64,000 nt of DNA from Luteimonas saliphila (GTDB lineage: Bacteria; Pseudomonadota; Gammaproteobacteria; Xanthomonadales; Xanthomonadaceae), in assembly GCF_016774335.1 (NCBI RefSeq), contig NZ_JAETWA010000045.1, positions 186,001 to 250,000 of the forward strand. The letters run 5' to 3'. The translations under genes were made by a program, and so were the position numbers. This document shows, one piece after another, positions 54,669-63,881 of the stretch. The notes below the pieces were generated by a model. It made no database searches. It worked only from the letters and a program-made list of their open reading frames with translations, and was not told the DNA's origin. Positions within the stretch are counted from its first letter, which is position 1; each line of letters starts with the position of its first letter.

Positions 54669-55391
54669 CTAGGGCAGGGGCTGGCAGCCCAGGGCCGACA
54701 GCAGGTCGTGCAGCGCCGGCACCCGCATCAGCCAGGGCGCGGCGATCGTCAGCAGTCCCATCGCCAGCACCACCAGCGCGGCGCCCGTCCGCAGCCCGGG
54801 ACGCTGCAGCCAGCGTCCCATGCGCTGGCCCGACCAGGTCAGCGGCAGCATCACCGGCAGGGTGCCCAAGCCGAAGGCGAGCATCGTCAGCGCGCTGTTG
54901 CGTGGGTGCGCCTGCAGCCAGGCCACCGTCAACAGGCTGAAGCTCAGGCCGCACGGCAGCCAGCCCCAGAGTGCGCCGATGCCGAGCCGCCGGGGCGGCG
55001 TGTCCGCCGGCAGCAGGCGCCGCTGCAGCGGCTGCAGCCACGACCAGGCGCGCGCGCCGGGCCGGGACAGGAAGCCGGGCAGCGCCCGTACGCCCAGCAG
55101 GCGCAGCGCCACCACCACCAGGGCCGCGCCAGCCAGCGCCCGCAGCACGATGCCGATCCAGGGATCGCGCAGCACCGTGACCAGCCCGTGTCCGAACGTG
55201 CCCACGATCAGCCCCGCCAGCACGTAGCCGCCGACGCGCCCGAGGTTGAGCTGCAGGGCGCCAGACCAGCCGCCGCCGGGAGCGGTCGCGGACAGGCCGG
55301 TGGCGATGCCGCCGCACATGGCGGCGCAGTGCAGGCCGCCGAGCAGGCCGCTGGTCAGCGCGGCCAGCAGTACCAGCCAGTCAATCGGCAT
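54669..55391 (-). CDS. TauE/SafE-like membrane protein of the cbb3 assembly cluster
   Basis: 240 residues from ATG 55391, sharing ATGA-like overlap space with ccoS. About six membrane helices; GLLGGLHCAAMCGGIATGLS and GALWGWLPCGLSFSLLTVAW carry paired Cys/His motifs of the DsbD-gamma/TauE-like family often encoded after ccoS. Likely handles copper or other metal for oxidase assembly; substrate is inferred. Confidence 0.8.
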   Translation of the reverse strand: MPIDWLVLLAALTSGLLGGLHCAAMCGGIATGLSATAPGGGWSGALQLNLGRVGGYVLAGLIVGTFGHGLVTVLRDPWIGIVLRALAGAALVVVALRLLGVRALPGFLSRPGARAWSWLQPLQRRLLPADTPPRRLGIGALWGWLPCGLSFSLLTVAWLQAHPRNSALTMLAFGLGTLPVMLPLTWSGQRMGRWLQRPGLRTGAALVVLAMGLLTIAAPWLMRVPALHDLLSALGCQPLP

Positions 55392-55587
55392 CAGGCGTCC
55401 CCGGTGCGCGATTGCGTTCGCGCGCGGCGCGGGTTTCGCGCAGTTCGTCCTCGTCCTCGGCGAGGATGTCGAGGCCGGGTGTGTCCAGGTCGTCGAACTG
55501 GCCACGCCGCACCGCCCAGACGAACGCCCAGACCGCCAGGCCCAGCAGCACCAGGCTGATCGGCACGAGCAGCAGCAGAATCCTCAT
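55381..55587 (-). CDS. ccoS: cbb3 oxidase maturation protein CcoS
   Basis: 68 residues. One N-terminal membrane helix (ILLLLVPISLVLLGLAVWAF) then WAVRRGQFDDLDTPGLDILA, the FDDLD...L pattern of CcoS. Needed for cofactor insertion into cbb3 oxidase. Overlaps ccoI by four and the TauE-like gene by 11 bases. Confidence 0.93.
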   Translation of the reverse strand: MRILLLLVPISLVLLGLAVWAFVWAVRRGQFDDLDTPGLDILAEDEDELRETRAARERNRAPGTPDAD

Positions 55588-57956
55588 TGCGGACTCCGGG
55601 TCAGGCGCAAGGCGTTCAGTGTGACCACCAGCGACGATCCCGCCATGCCCAGCGCCGCGATCCACGGCGTCACCAGGCCCGCGGCCGCCAGCGGCACCGC
55701 CAGCAGGTTGTAGCCCAGCGCCCAGGCGAAGTTCTGGCCGATCACGCAGCGCATCCTGCGCGCCAGTCGCACCGCGGCGGGAATACGCAGCAGCGTCGGC
55801 CCGGTCATCACCAGGTCCGCCGCGCGTTGCGCCAGCGCCGCGCCCGTGTCCATCGCCAGCGACACGTCGGCGCCGGCCAGCACCGGCGCGTCGTTGAGGC
55901 CGTCGCCGACCATCGCCACGATCCGGCCGTCCGACTGCAGCCGCCGGACCAGAGCGAGCTTGTCTTCGGGGCGCTGGCGGGCATGGGCTCCGTCGATGCC
56001 GAGCGCTTGCGCCAGCGATGACACTGGCGCCGCGGCATCGCCACTGGAGAGGTGGATGCGCAGGCCGAGCCCGCGCAACGCCTCCAGCGCCGTCGGCGCG
56101 TCGCCGCGGATCGATTCGCGCAGGGCGAAGCGTGCCGCCGCGTTCCCGCCGTCGCCGAGCCAGAGCGCGCCGTCGTCTTCGCCGCCACACGCGAACTCGG
56201 CACGGCCGAGCTTCCAGCCGCGCCCGGCGATCGCGCCCTCGATGCCGTGGCCGGCGACCGCACGTACCCCAGCCACAGGCAGTCCGGCATCGGCATGCGC
56301 GAACGCGGCAGCGAGCGGGTGGTTGGCATCGCGTTCCAGCGCCGCGGCGATGGCCAAGGCGTCGCCCGCGGCGAATCCGTCGAACGTCTCGACGTCCGCC
56401 AGGACCGGACGGTCGTCGCTGAGCGTGCCGGTCTTGTCGAACACGATGTCGGTCGCGCCGGCCAGCGTTTCCATCGCGTCGGCGCGCGTGGCCAGCACGC
56501 CCACGCGCGCCAGCGCGCCGTGCGCGGCCGCGAGCGCGGTCGGCACCGCCAGCGACAGCGCGCAGGGGCAGCTGATCACCAGCAGCGCCAGCGTCACCTC
56601 GAACGCGCGCGAGGGATCGTGCAGGCGCCAGCCGGCGTAGACCAGCACGGCGACGAACAGCAGGCCGACCACGAAGCGGCTGCCGACACGGTCGGCCATG
56701 CGCGCCAGCCGAGGGCGGTGCGACTGCGCGTCCTCGACCATGCGGGTCAGCTGCGAGAGCCGCGTCTGCTGGCCGGTGCAGGTGACGCGGATACGCGCGG
56801 GCGCCTCGCGATTGACCGTGCCGGCGTAGACCGGTGCTCCCGGCGCCTTGCGCACCGCACCGGGTTCGCCGGTCAGCAGCGATTCCTCGAGCCAGGTCTC
56901 CGCGTCGAGCAGCACGCCGTCGGCGGGCACCGGTTCGCCCACCGCGATGCAGGCCACGTCGCCGGGACGCAGGTCGGACAGCGCCACCGACTCGCGGCCG
57001 CCGTCGGCGGCTTCGCGGGTCGCGAACGCGGGCCGTGCGCGCGCCAGCGCGTCGACCTGGGCGCTGGCGACGTTGCGCGCGCGTTGCTCCAGCATGCGCG
57101 CGGCCAGCAGCAGGAACACGAACATCACCGCGGCGTCGAACCACACGTGCGCGCCGCCGCGCAGCGTCTCGACCAGGCTGGCGAAGTAGGCGAGCAGGGT
57201 GGAGGTGGCGATCAGCGTGTCCATGCCGACATGGCGCGCGCGCAGTTCCCGCCACATGCCCGACAGGAACGGCCAGCCGGAATAGAACACCACCGGCGTG
57301 GACAGCAGGAACGCGATCCAGCGGAAGAAGTCGCGGGTGGCGGCCGGCATCTGGTTGTCGAAATCCAGGTACAGCGCCTCGGCCAGCATCATCGCCTGCA
57401 GCGTGCCCAGCCCCGCTACACCCAGGCGCAGCAGCCAGCGGTTGCGCTCGGCGATGCGGGCGCGCTCGCGCGCGTCGCCGCCGGCCAGGTAGGGCCGGTA
57501 GCCGAGTGCGGCGAGCCGGTGCAGCACCCGCGACAGCGGCGTGAGCGCCGGGTCCCAGTCGATGCGGATGCGTCCGGTGACGGCGTTGGCGGTGATGTCG
57601 TGCACGCCCGGCTCGCGTGCCAGCGCCTTCTGGATCAGCCAGGCGCAGGCGGCGCAGCGCATGCCGTCGGTGAGCAGGGTGATGCGATGGCCGCCGTCGA
57701 TCGCGTGCGCGTGTTCGCGCAGCAGGTCTTCGCGGTCCCAGGCGGACAGGTCCACGCGTTCGTTGCCGACGCGGCCGGCGGCGACGGTGCGCAGGCGGTA
57801 GTAGTCGCCGAGGTCGGCGTCGCGGATCCAGCGCGCCGCCGCCGCGCAGCCGTCGCAGCAGTAATCGCGGCTCTCGGCATCGACGACGCGATGCACCGCG
57901 CCACGCGGCAACGGCTCGCCGCAGTGGTGGCAGGCGGGCGCCGGTACGGCGTCCAT
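55584..57956 (-). CDS. ccoI: CcoI copper-exporting P-type ATPase
   Basis: 790 residues from ATG 57956. N-terminal zinc-ribbon-like CHHCGEPLPRG...CCDGC, one HMA domain (GMRCAACAWLIQKAL), transmembrane CPC motif (ISCPCALSLAVPTALAAA), phosphorylation site DKTGTLSD and hinge GDGLNDAPVLAGADVSLAMD. It exports copper for cbb3 oxidase assembly. Confidence 0.95.
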   Translation of the reverse strand: MDAVPAPACHHCGEPLPRGAVHRVVDAESRDYCCDGCAAAARWIRDADLGDYYRLRTVAAGRVGNERVDLSAWDREDLLREHAHAIDGGHRITLLTDGMRCAACAWLIQKALAREPGVHDITANAVTGRIRIDWDPALTPLSRVLHRLAALGYRPYLAGGDARERARIAERNRWLLRLGVAGLGTLQAMMLAEALYLDFDNQMPAATRDFFRWIAFLLSTPVVFYSGWPFLSGMWRELRARHVGMDTLIATSTLLAYFASLVETLRGGAHVWFDAAVMFVFLLLAARMLEQRARNVASAQVDALARARPAFATREAADGGRESVALSDLRPGDVACIAVGEPVPADGVLLDAETWLEESLLTGEPGAVRKAPGAPVYAGTVNREAPARIRVTCTGQQTRLSQLTRMVEDAQSHRPRLARMADRVGSRFVVGLLFVAVLVYAGWRLHDPSRAFEVTLALLVISCPCALSLAVPTALAAAHGALARVGVLATRADAMETLAGATDIVFDKTGTLSDDRPVLADVETFDGFAAGDALAIAAALERDANHPLAAAFAHADAGLPVAGVRAVAGHGIEGAIAGRGWKLGRAEFACGGEDDGALWLGDGGNAAARFALRESIRGDAPTALEALRGLGLRIHLSSGDAAAPVSSLAQALGIDGAHARQRPEDKLALVRRLQSDGRIVAMVGDGLNDAPVLAGADVSLAMDTGAALAQRAADLVMTGPTLLRIPAAVRLARRMRCVIGQNFAWALGYNLLAVPLAAAGLVTPWIAALGMAGSSLVVTLNALRLTRSPQ

Positions 57957-57964
57957 GCGGACGC

Positions 57965-58465
57965 CTAACGCGTCAACGACGGGGCCAGACGCGCCGCGTG
58001 CTGCTGTTTGGGCAGGCGGCCGCGCAGGCGCCAGCTGCCGTCGGCGGCGGAGAGTTCGACGATCCAGTCGTGGCCGTCGTCGATCGCCTGCTCGGTGCGC
58101 CAGCCGGTGGCGCTGGGCGGGAGATCGGCTTCGAGGTCTTCGGCGCTGCGGCTGGGGTGCTGCAGTACCAGCCGCAGCGTGGCCCTGCGCGCGAACTCGC
58201 CGGTGGCGGGAATGACCTCCAGCACGCCTTCGTCCGCACGCAGCACGGCGCTCAGGCCGAGCGCGCGCGCATTCTCGTCGGGCCCGAGATTGGCGGTCTG
58301 GATCTGCGAAACGCGTTGCACGTCGTCGCGCACCGAGTCGCTGCCGCCGCTGCGGGTGGCGATGACCAGCAGCGAGATCCCGGCCACGACAGACGCCAGC
58401 GGCAGACCGATCACCAGCCACATGATCGGCAGCTTCCAGAAGGGTTTTTTCTCGCTCTCGTTCAT
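57965..58465 (-). CDS. ccoH: FixH/CcoH family oxidase assembly protein
   Basis: 166 residues from ATG 58465. One membrane helix (IMWLVIGLPLASVVAGISLL) then a periplasmic beta domain ending WRLRGRLPKQQHAARL, the FixH layout. Overlaps ccoG by four bases. Confidence 0.9.
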   Translation of the reverse strand: MNESEKKPFWKLPIMWLVIGLPLASVVAGISLLVIATRSGGSDSVRDDVQRVSQIQTANLGPDENARALGLSAVLRADEGVLEVIPATGEFARRATLRLVLQHPSRSAEDLEADLPPSATGWRTEQAIDDGHDWIVELSAADGSWRLRGRLPKQQHAARLAPSLTR

Positions 58466-60012
58466 CGCACCGGTCCGAAGAAGCTGCTGTCGACCACTTT
58501 GCGGCTGGCGCCGTCGTCTTCCTCGACGATGAAGCGGATGTCGTTGCGCCCGGCCGTCCCGTCGCGCGAGACCACCACCACCGGCACCGACGCCACCGCC
58601 CCGGCCCTGGCGCGCACGGCGCCGCCATTGTCGCGCAGTTCGATGCCCGGCGCCGCCTCGACCGAGATGCGGAACGTGCGGTCGCGGTCGGACTTGTTCA
58701 CCAGCTTGAGCGTGTAGTCGTTCTCGACGACGCCATCCGCGGTCTCGCGGTAGAGCGCATTGCGGTCGCGCAGCGCTTCGACGATCAGGTCGCTGCGGGT
58801 ACTCACGCCCACTGCCCAGGCGACCATGAAACCTAGCAGCAGCAGGCCGTAGACGACGATCCGCGGGCGCAGCACGCGGGTCGACTTGCCGTCGATCGCG
58901 TTCTGCGTCGAGTAGCGGATCAGGCCATGCGGGTAGCCCATCTTGTCCATCACCTCGTCGCAGGCGTCGATGCAGGCGCCGCAGGCGATGCACTCGTACT
59001 GCAGCCCGTTGCGGATGTCGATGCCGGTCGGGCAGACCTGCACGCAGATCGTGCAGTCGACGCAGTCGCCCAGTTGCTCGGGCGCGAACTTCGGCAGCGG
59101 CGCCACCTCGCCCAGGTCGCCGTCCCAGGTGATCGTGCCCTTGGCGTGCACCAGTTGGGAGGCCGCGGAAGGGTGCCGGCCGGCGCGGAACACGTAGTCG
59201 TAGGCGGTGGTCTTGTCGAGCAGGCCGCGGACGCGCTCGAGCACGCTGCCCAGGCCGCGCTTGCGCGGACCGCGCGGCTCGCCGCGCAGCGGGTCGTAGG
59301 CGATGATCAGGGTGTTGCGGTCGAACATCGCGCTCTGGAAGCGGGCATAGGGACACATGTACTTGCACACCTGCTCGCGCAGGAAGCCGGCGTTGCCCCA
59401 GGTGGCCAGTGCGTAGAACAGCACCCAGAAGGTCTCCCAGCCGCCCCAGGACAGGGTGCCCAGGCGCGCGCCGAGATCGGTGATCGGCGTGAAGAAGCCG
59501 ACGAAGGTGAAGCCGGTCCACAATGCGAACAGCATCCACAGCGCGTGCTTGGCGCCCTTGCGCAGGACCTTCTCGCGGGTCCACGGCGCGGCATCGAGCT
59601 TCATCCGCTTCGGCCGGTCGCCCTCGGTCCAGCGCTCCATCCACAGGAACACCTCGGTCCACACCGTCTGCGGGCAGGCGTAGCCGCAGAACAGCCGGCC
59701 GGCCAGCGCGGTGAAGAAGAACAGCGCCAGCGCGGCGATGATCAGCAGCAGGGCCAGGAACAGGAAGTCCTGCGGCCAGAAGGTCAGCCCGAAGACGTGG
59801 AACTTGCGCGCGGGCAGGTCGAACAGCACCGCCTGGCGGCCGTCCCAGCGCAGCCACGGAAACACGTAGAACATGCCCAGCAGCCAGACCACGGCCGCCA
59901 CGCGCAGGCGGTTGAGCGGCCCGGAGACGTCGCGCGGATAGACCTTGCGTTCCTTCACGTAGAGCGAGCTGTCGCCCTCGTCGACCACATCGATGGGGAT
60001 GTTGCGGCTCAT
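58462..60012 (-). CDS. ccoG: CcoG (RdxA/FixG) ferredoxin-like assembly protein
   Basis: 516 residues. Five or so membrane helices; RLFCGYACPQTVWTEVFLWM is typical. Two 4Fe-4S motifs: CVDCTICVQVCPTGIDIRNG and CIACGACIDACDEVMDKMG. C-terminal Ig-like periplasmic domain. Reduces copper or supports cofactor insertion for the cbb3 oxidase. Confidence 0.95.
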   Translation of the reverse strand: MSRNIPIDVVDEGDSSLYVKERKVYPRDVSGPLNRLRVAAVVWLLGMFYVFPWLRWDGRQAVLFDLPARKFHVFGLTFWPQDFLFLALLLIIAALALFFFTALAGRLFCGYACPQTVWTEVFLWMERWTEGDRPKRMKLDAAPWTREKVLRKGAKHALWMLFALWTGFTFVGFFTPITDLGARLGTLSWGGWETFWVLFYALATWGNAGFLREQVCKYMCPYARFQSAMFDRNTLIIAYDPLRGEPRGPRKRGLGSVLERVRGLLDKTTAYDYVFRAGRHPSAASQLVHAKGTITWDGDLGEVAPLPKFAPEQLGDCVDCTICVQVCPTGIDIRNGLQYECIACGACIDACDEVMDKMGYPHGLIRYSTQNAIDGKSTRVLRPRIVVYGLLLLGFMVAWAVGVSTRSDLIVEALRDRNALYRETADGVVENDYTLKLVNKSDRDRTFRISVEAAPGIELRDNGGAVRARAGAVASVPVVVVSRDGTAGRNDIRFIVEEDDGASRKVVDSSFFGPVR

Positions 60013-60083
60013 CGCGACGGTCCCGTGGGTCCGGTCGGGACGGAGCGCGCGTTCGGGTTGGGGGGCAGGATGTTCATGTGCAT
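60009..60083 (-). CDS. Possible 24-residue leader peptide before ccoG
   Basis: MHMNILPPNPNARSVPTGPT plus four residues, stop overlapping the ccoG start as ATGA. GGTGGAG precedes the ATG. Probably a coupling or leader peptide; may be chance. Confidence 0.35.
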   Translation of the reverse strand: MHMNILPPNPNARSVPTGPTGPSR

Positions 60084-60226
60084 GGCTCCACCGGTCGTGG
60101 CCCGGTGTGGCTGGGGACGGCGGCCCGCCGTGCGGACCGTCCCAGTATGGGGTTCGCCCAGCGCGGCAAAAGCGACAGAATGTCCCAGCACGCGTCGGGC
60201 CCGGGGGCGCCTCGCCATCGTCGGCA

Positions 60227-60523
60227 TCAACCGGGCGGCAGGGCCCGGTTGAAACGGCTCGCCGGCCGCAGCAGGATCCAGGTGAACAGGCTGGACGCCG
60301 CCGTCGCCAGCCAGAACATGAAGAACCCGAGGGTGTAGCCCAACTCGCGCGTGACCGGCAGGTCGGGGAAGGTCATGTCGCGCAGCTCGATCGGGTCGAT
60401 GAAGGCGAAGAACACCATCGTGCACACGCCCGCGGCGAAGAAGCTCGGCCACAGGATCGCGCCCACCCGCTGCGCCATGGGGCGCGGCGGGTGGTCGAAA
60501 CGCGGCTCGGTGTAGTCGGTCAT
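60227..60523 (-). CDS. Small membrane protein in the cbb3 operon
   Basis: 98 residues from ATG 60523, overlapping ccoP's stop (ATGA). Two hydrophobic helices (ILWPSFFAAGVCTMVFFAFI and LGYTLGFFMFWLATAASSLF). No family recognised, but its tight place suggests an oxidase accessory peptide. Confidence 0.75.
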   Translation of the reverse strand: MTDYTEPRFDHPPRPMAQRVGAILWPSFFAAGVCTMVFFAFIDPIELRDMTFPDLPVTRELGYTLGFFMFWLATAASSLFTWILLRPASRFNRALPPG

Positions 60524-61464
60524 TGCCGTTCCGGCGGAGCCTGTGCGGTTGCCGATTGTGACAGCGACCAGACGTAGGCCGCCACCAGGCGTGCGCGGGT
60601 TTCGCCAAGCAGGTCGCGATGCGCGGGCATCACCCCGTGGCGGCCGTCGATGATCGTCGTGCGGATGCTGTCGAGCGTGTTGGGATAGAGCGTGTTGCGC
60701 ACGGTCAGGTCCGGCGCGCCGAGGTCCTGGTTGCCCTTGCCATCGGGGCCGTGGCAGGCCACGCACAGGCTGTCGTAGTACTTCTTGCCGCGCGCGGCCA
60801 TGTAGTCGCTGCGCAGCGTGGCCTCGATGTCGTCCGAGCGTAGTGCGCGCACGTAGGTCGCGGCCTGGGTGATCGCGACTTCTCCGCCGATGCCCTCGAG
60901 CACGGTGCCGAGCGGGGGCATGACGCCCTGTCGGCCGTCGAGCACCGACTGCAGGATCCGCTCCGGATCGCCGCCCCAGTTCCAGGTGGCGTCGGTCAGG
61001 TTGGGATAACCCGGCGCACCCTGCGCCGAGGAGCCGTGGCAGGCCGCGCAGGTGTTGGCGAAGATCGAGCGGCCCAGTTCCATCGCCGCCGGATCCTGCG
61101 CCAGGCGCTCGAACGGCTGGTCGGCGTAGACGCCGAAGGTTTCCTCGAGCTGGCGGTCGCGGCGCGCCTTCTCGGCGTCGTGCGCGCCGGCGGAGGTCCA
61201 GCCGCTGGTGCCGGCGAAGCTGCCGAAGCCGGGGAACCAGACCAGGTAGCCGATGCTGAAGACGATGGTGATGTAGAACAGGTTGATCCACCACTTCGGC
61301 AGCGGCTTGTTGTACTCGGTGATGTCGCCGTCCCAGACGTGACTGGTGTCTTCCGGCTTCGGGTCGCCCGGGCGCCGGCGCGCGGTCCACCACAGCAGCC
61401 AGACGCAGCCGCCGATGTTCAGCACCACCAGGACGATGACGTACCACGACCACGCGCTGCTCAT
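60520..61464 (-). CDS. ccoP: cbb3 oxidase subunit III, dihaem CcoP
   Basis: 314 residues. An N-terminal helix, HVWDGDITEYNKPLPKWW (CcoP hallmark), a second helix, then two haem-c sites CAACH and CVACH with distal Met in GVMPPLG and GVMPAH. Passes electrons from soluble cytochromes to CcoO. Confidence 0.96.
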   Translation of the reverse strand: MSSAWSWYVIVLVVLNIGGCVWLLWWTARRRPGDPKPEDTSHVWDGDITEYNKPLPKWWINLFYITIVFSIGYLVWFPGFGSFAGTSGWTSAGAHDAEKARRDRQLEETFGVYADQPFERLAQDPAAMELGRSIFANTCAACHGSSAQGAPGYPNLTDATWNWGGDPERILQSVLDGRQGVMPPLGTVLEGIGGEVAITQAATYVRALRSDDIEATLRSDYMAARGKKYYDSLCVACHGPDGKGNQDLGAPDLTVRNTLYPNTLDSIRTTIIDGRHGVMPAHRDLLGETRARLVAAYVWSLSQSATAQAPPERQ

Positions 61465-61601
61465 CGGGGGGACTCCTGCTCATCGTCCAGCGGCAGTTGC
61501 GCCGCGTCTTCGAACTCGCGCTTGCGCTTCGGGCTCCAGGCCCAGATCCATCCGCCCACGAAGCACACCAGCAACACGGCGGTGACGATGCCGGAGATCA
61601 T
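61461..61601 (-). CDS. ccoQ: cbb3 oxidase subunit CcoQ
   Basis: 46 residues. One helix ([20 protein letters not shown]), then [20 protein letters not shown], the FixQ/CcoQ pattern. Stabilises the complex. Overlaps neighbours by four bases. Confidence 0.93.
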   Translation of the reverse strand: MISGIVTAVLLVCFVGGWIWAWSPKRKREFEDAAQLPLDDEQESPR

Positions 61602-62230
61602 GGCGCGTCTCCCGTCCTGGGTGCGTTTCGACCGAGGCCCTGCAGGTAGGCGACCACGGCATCGAGCTCGGTCTTGCCGGCGACCGCCTCCGGCGCCTGG
61701 GCGATGTCCTCGTCGGTATAGGGATCGCCGATGCCCTGCAGCGCGCGCATGCGATACGCGACCTGGTCGCGGTCGACGTTGCGGGTGGCCAGCCACGGGT
61801 AGGCCGGCATGTTCGACTCGGGCACCACGTCGCGCGGGTTGATCAGGTGCACCCGGTGCCAGTCGTCGGAGTAGCGACCGCCGACCCGGGCGAGGTCGGG
61901 CCCGGTGCGCTTGCTGCCCCACTGGAACGGCCGGTCGTAGACCGATTCGCCGGCCAGCGAGTAGTGGCCGTAGCGCTCGGATTCGAAGCGCAGCGTGCGC
62001 ACCATCTGCGAATGGCAGTTGTAGCAGCCCTCGCGCACGTAGACATCGCGGCCGGCCAGCTCCAGCGCGGGGTAGGGCTCGACGCCCGGGAGCGGTTCGA
62101 TCGCCTCGGCCTGGTACATCAGCGGCACGATCTCGGCCAGGCCGCCGAACGAGACCGCCACCGCGATCAGCACCGCCATCAGGCCGATGTTCTTCTCGAC
62201 CTTCTCGTGGGCATTGTGGTTCTCGCTCAT
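61598..62230 (-). CDS. ccoO: cbb3 oxidase subunit II, monohaem CcoO
   Basis: 210 residues from ATG 62230. One membrane helix ([20 protein letters not shown]), then [20 protein letters not shown] with haem-c CxxCH, and the distal Met in [10 protein letters not shown]. Overlaps ccoN by four bases. Confidence 0.96.
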   Translation of the reverse strand: MSENHNAHEKVEKNIGLMAVLIAVAVSFGGLAEIVPLMYQAEAIEPLPGVEPYPALELAGRDVYVREGCYNCHSQMVRTLRFESERYGHYSLAGESVYDRPFQWGSKRTGPDLARVGGRYSDDWHRVHLINPRDVVPESNMPAYPWLATRNVDRDQVAYRMRALQGIGDPYTDEDIAQAPEAVAGKTELDAVVAYLQGLGRNAPRTGDAP

Positions 62231-63705
62231 GCCTGCGCTCCTGCGCGTGCCTGCGCCTGCGGCGCCAGGGCTTGGGTCGGATCGGGCGGCAGCACCGGCT
62301 GGTCGGCGGCGACCGCCTGTCCCTCGCGGTAGGTCTTCCACACGTTGAAGGCCATCAGCAGCATGCCCGCCAGCACCACCACGCCGCCGAGCAGGCGCAC
62401 CAGGTAGTACGGGTAGGTGGCGTTGAGCGCCTCGACGAAGCTGTAGGTCAGGGTGCCGTCGTCGTTGGTGGCGCGCCACATCAGGCCCTGCATCACGCCG
62501 GCGATCCACATCGAGGCGATGTACAGCACCACGCCGACCGTGTGCATCCAGAAGTGCAGGTCGATCCACTTGATCGAGTACATCTCGCGCAGGCCCAGCA
62601 GCCGCGGCAGCAGCGCGTAGATCGAGCCGATCGAGATCATCGCCACCCAGCCCAGCGCGCCGGCGTGGACGTGGCCGACGGTCCAGTCGGTGTAGTGGGA
62701 GAGCGAGTTGACCGTCTTGATCGACATCATCGGCCCCTCGAAGGTGGCGATCATGTAGAAGCTGATCGCGACGATCAGGAACTTCAGGATCGGGTCGGTG
62801 CGCAGTTTGTGCCACACCCCCGACAGGGTCATGATGCCGTTGATCGCCCCGCCCCAGCTGGGCGCCAGCAGGATCAGCGAGAACACCATGCCCAGGCTCT
62901 GCGCCCAGTCGGGCAGGGCGGTGTAGTGCAGGTGGTGCGGACCGGCCCACATGTAGACCGCGATCAGCGCCCAGAAGTGCACGATCGACAACCGGTACGA
63001 GTACACCGGCCGCCCGGCCTGCTTGGGCACGAAGTAGTACATCATTCCCAGGAAGCCGGCGGTCAGGAAGAAGCCGACCGCGTTGTGGCCGTACCACCAC
63101 TGCACCATGGCGTCGACCGCGCCGGTGTAGATGCTGTAGGACTTGCCGATCCCGACCGGGAGCGAAATGTTGTTGACGATGTGCAGCAGCGCCACGGCGA
63201 TTATGAACGAGGCGTAGAACCAGTTCGCCACGTAGATGTGCTTGACCTTGCGGATCGCGATGGTGCCTAGGAACAGCACCGCGTACGCGACCCAGACCAC
63301 CGCGATCAGGATGTCGATCGGCCATTCCAGCTCGGCGTATTCCTTGCCCTGGGTCCAGCCCAGCGGCAGGGTGACCGCGGCCAGCACGATCACCAGTTGC
63401 CAGCCCCAGAACACGAACGCCGCCAGCTTGTCCGACAGCAGCCGCACGTGGCAGGTGCGCTGGACGACGTGCAGACTGGTGGCGAACAGCGCGCAGCCGC
63501 CGAAGGCGAAGATCACCGCGTTGGTGTGCAACGGACGCAGCCGTCCGTAGCCGAGCCACTCGATGCCGTGGGTGAGGTCGGGCCAGTACAGCTGGGCGGC
63601 GATGATCACCCCCACCAGCATGCCGACGATGCCCCAGACCACGGTCATCACCGCGAACTGGCGTACCACCTTGTCGTTGTAAGTCGTTGTCGCGGCCTGT
63701 TGCAT
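62227..63705 (-). CDS. ccoN: cbb3 oxidase subunit I, CcoN
   Basis: 492 residues, about 12 membrane helices. Haem and CuB ligands seen in [48 protein letters not shown] and [16 protein letters not shown]. Catalytic subunit of a high-affinity proton-pumping oxidase. Promoter with FNR box lies just upstream. Confidence 0.97.
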   Translation of the reverse strand: MQQAATTTYNDKVVRQFAVMTVVWGIVGMLVGVIIAAQLYWPDLTHGIEWLGYGRLRPLHTNAVIFAFGGCALFATSLHVVQRTCHVRLLSDKLAAFVFWGWQLVIVLAAVTLPLGWTQGKEYAELEWPIDILIAVVWVAYAVLFLGTIAIRKVKHIYVANWFYASFIIAVALLHIVNNISLPVGIGKSYSIYTGAVDAMVQWWYGHNAVGFFLTAGFLGMMYYFVPKQAGRPVYSYRLSIVHFWALIAVYMWAGPHHLHYTALPDWAQSLGMVFSLILLAPSWGGAINGIMTLSGVWHKLRTDPILKFLIVAISFYMIATFEGPMMSIKTVNSLSHYTDWTVGHVHAGALGWVAMISIGSIYALLPRLLGLREMYSIKWIDLHFWMHTVGVVLYIASMWIAGVMQGLMWRATNDDGTLTYSFVEALNATYPYYLVRLLGGVVVLAGMLLMAFNVWKTYREGQAVAADQPVLPPDPTQALAPQAQARAGAQA

Positions 63706-63736
63706 GGGGCCTTCCCGGGGTCCGAACGTTGCGCAG

Positions 63737-63776
63737 ATTATGCACGCGGCGCGAAACCGTCGTTGATCCAGATCAA
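63737..63776 (-). promoter_or_regulatory. ccoN promoter with FNR box
   Basis: Perfect box TTGATCCAGATCAA at 63763-63776; extended -10 TGCATAAT with hexamer on 63737-63742 (reverse strand). The box centre lies about 41 bp before the expected start near 63729, the class II FNR position. Leader about 23 bases. Confidence 0.8.
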
Positions 63777-63832
63777 AGCGTGCCGGCCGGAATCATGGAA
63801 GGTTGCGTCGACGGACGGCCGGCCCGCACGGC

Positions 63833-63874
63833 TTGATCCGGGTCAAGGCGAAAGTGCCGGCGCCTGCGGATACT
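63833..63874 (+). promoter_or_regulatory. hemN promoter with FNR box
   Basis: Box TTGATCCGGGTCAA at 63833-63846 (nine of ten) and -10 GATACT at 63869-63874. Expected start about 63881, at or next to the hemN ATG (63882), so a leaderless message is predicted. Confidence 0.7.
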
Positions 63875-63881
63875 TCCGACC

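Noticed and set aside
56052-57968. Long plus-strand frame opposite ccoI
   Set aside because: Antisense to a clearly recognised ATPase; no domain seen.
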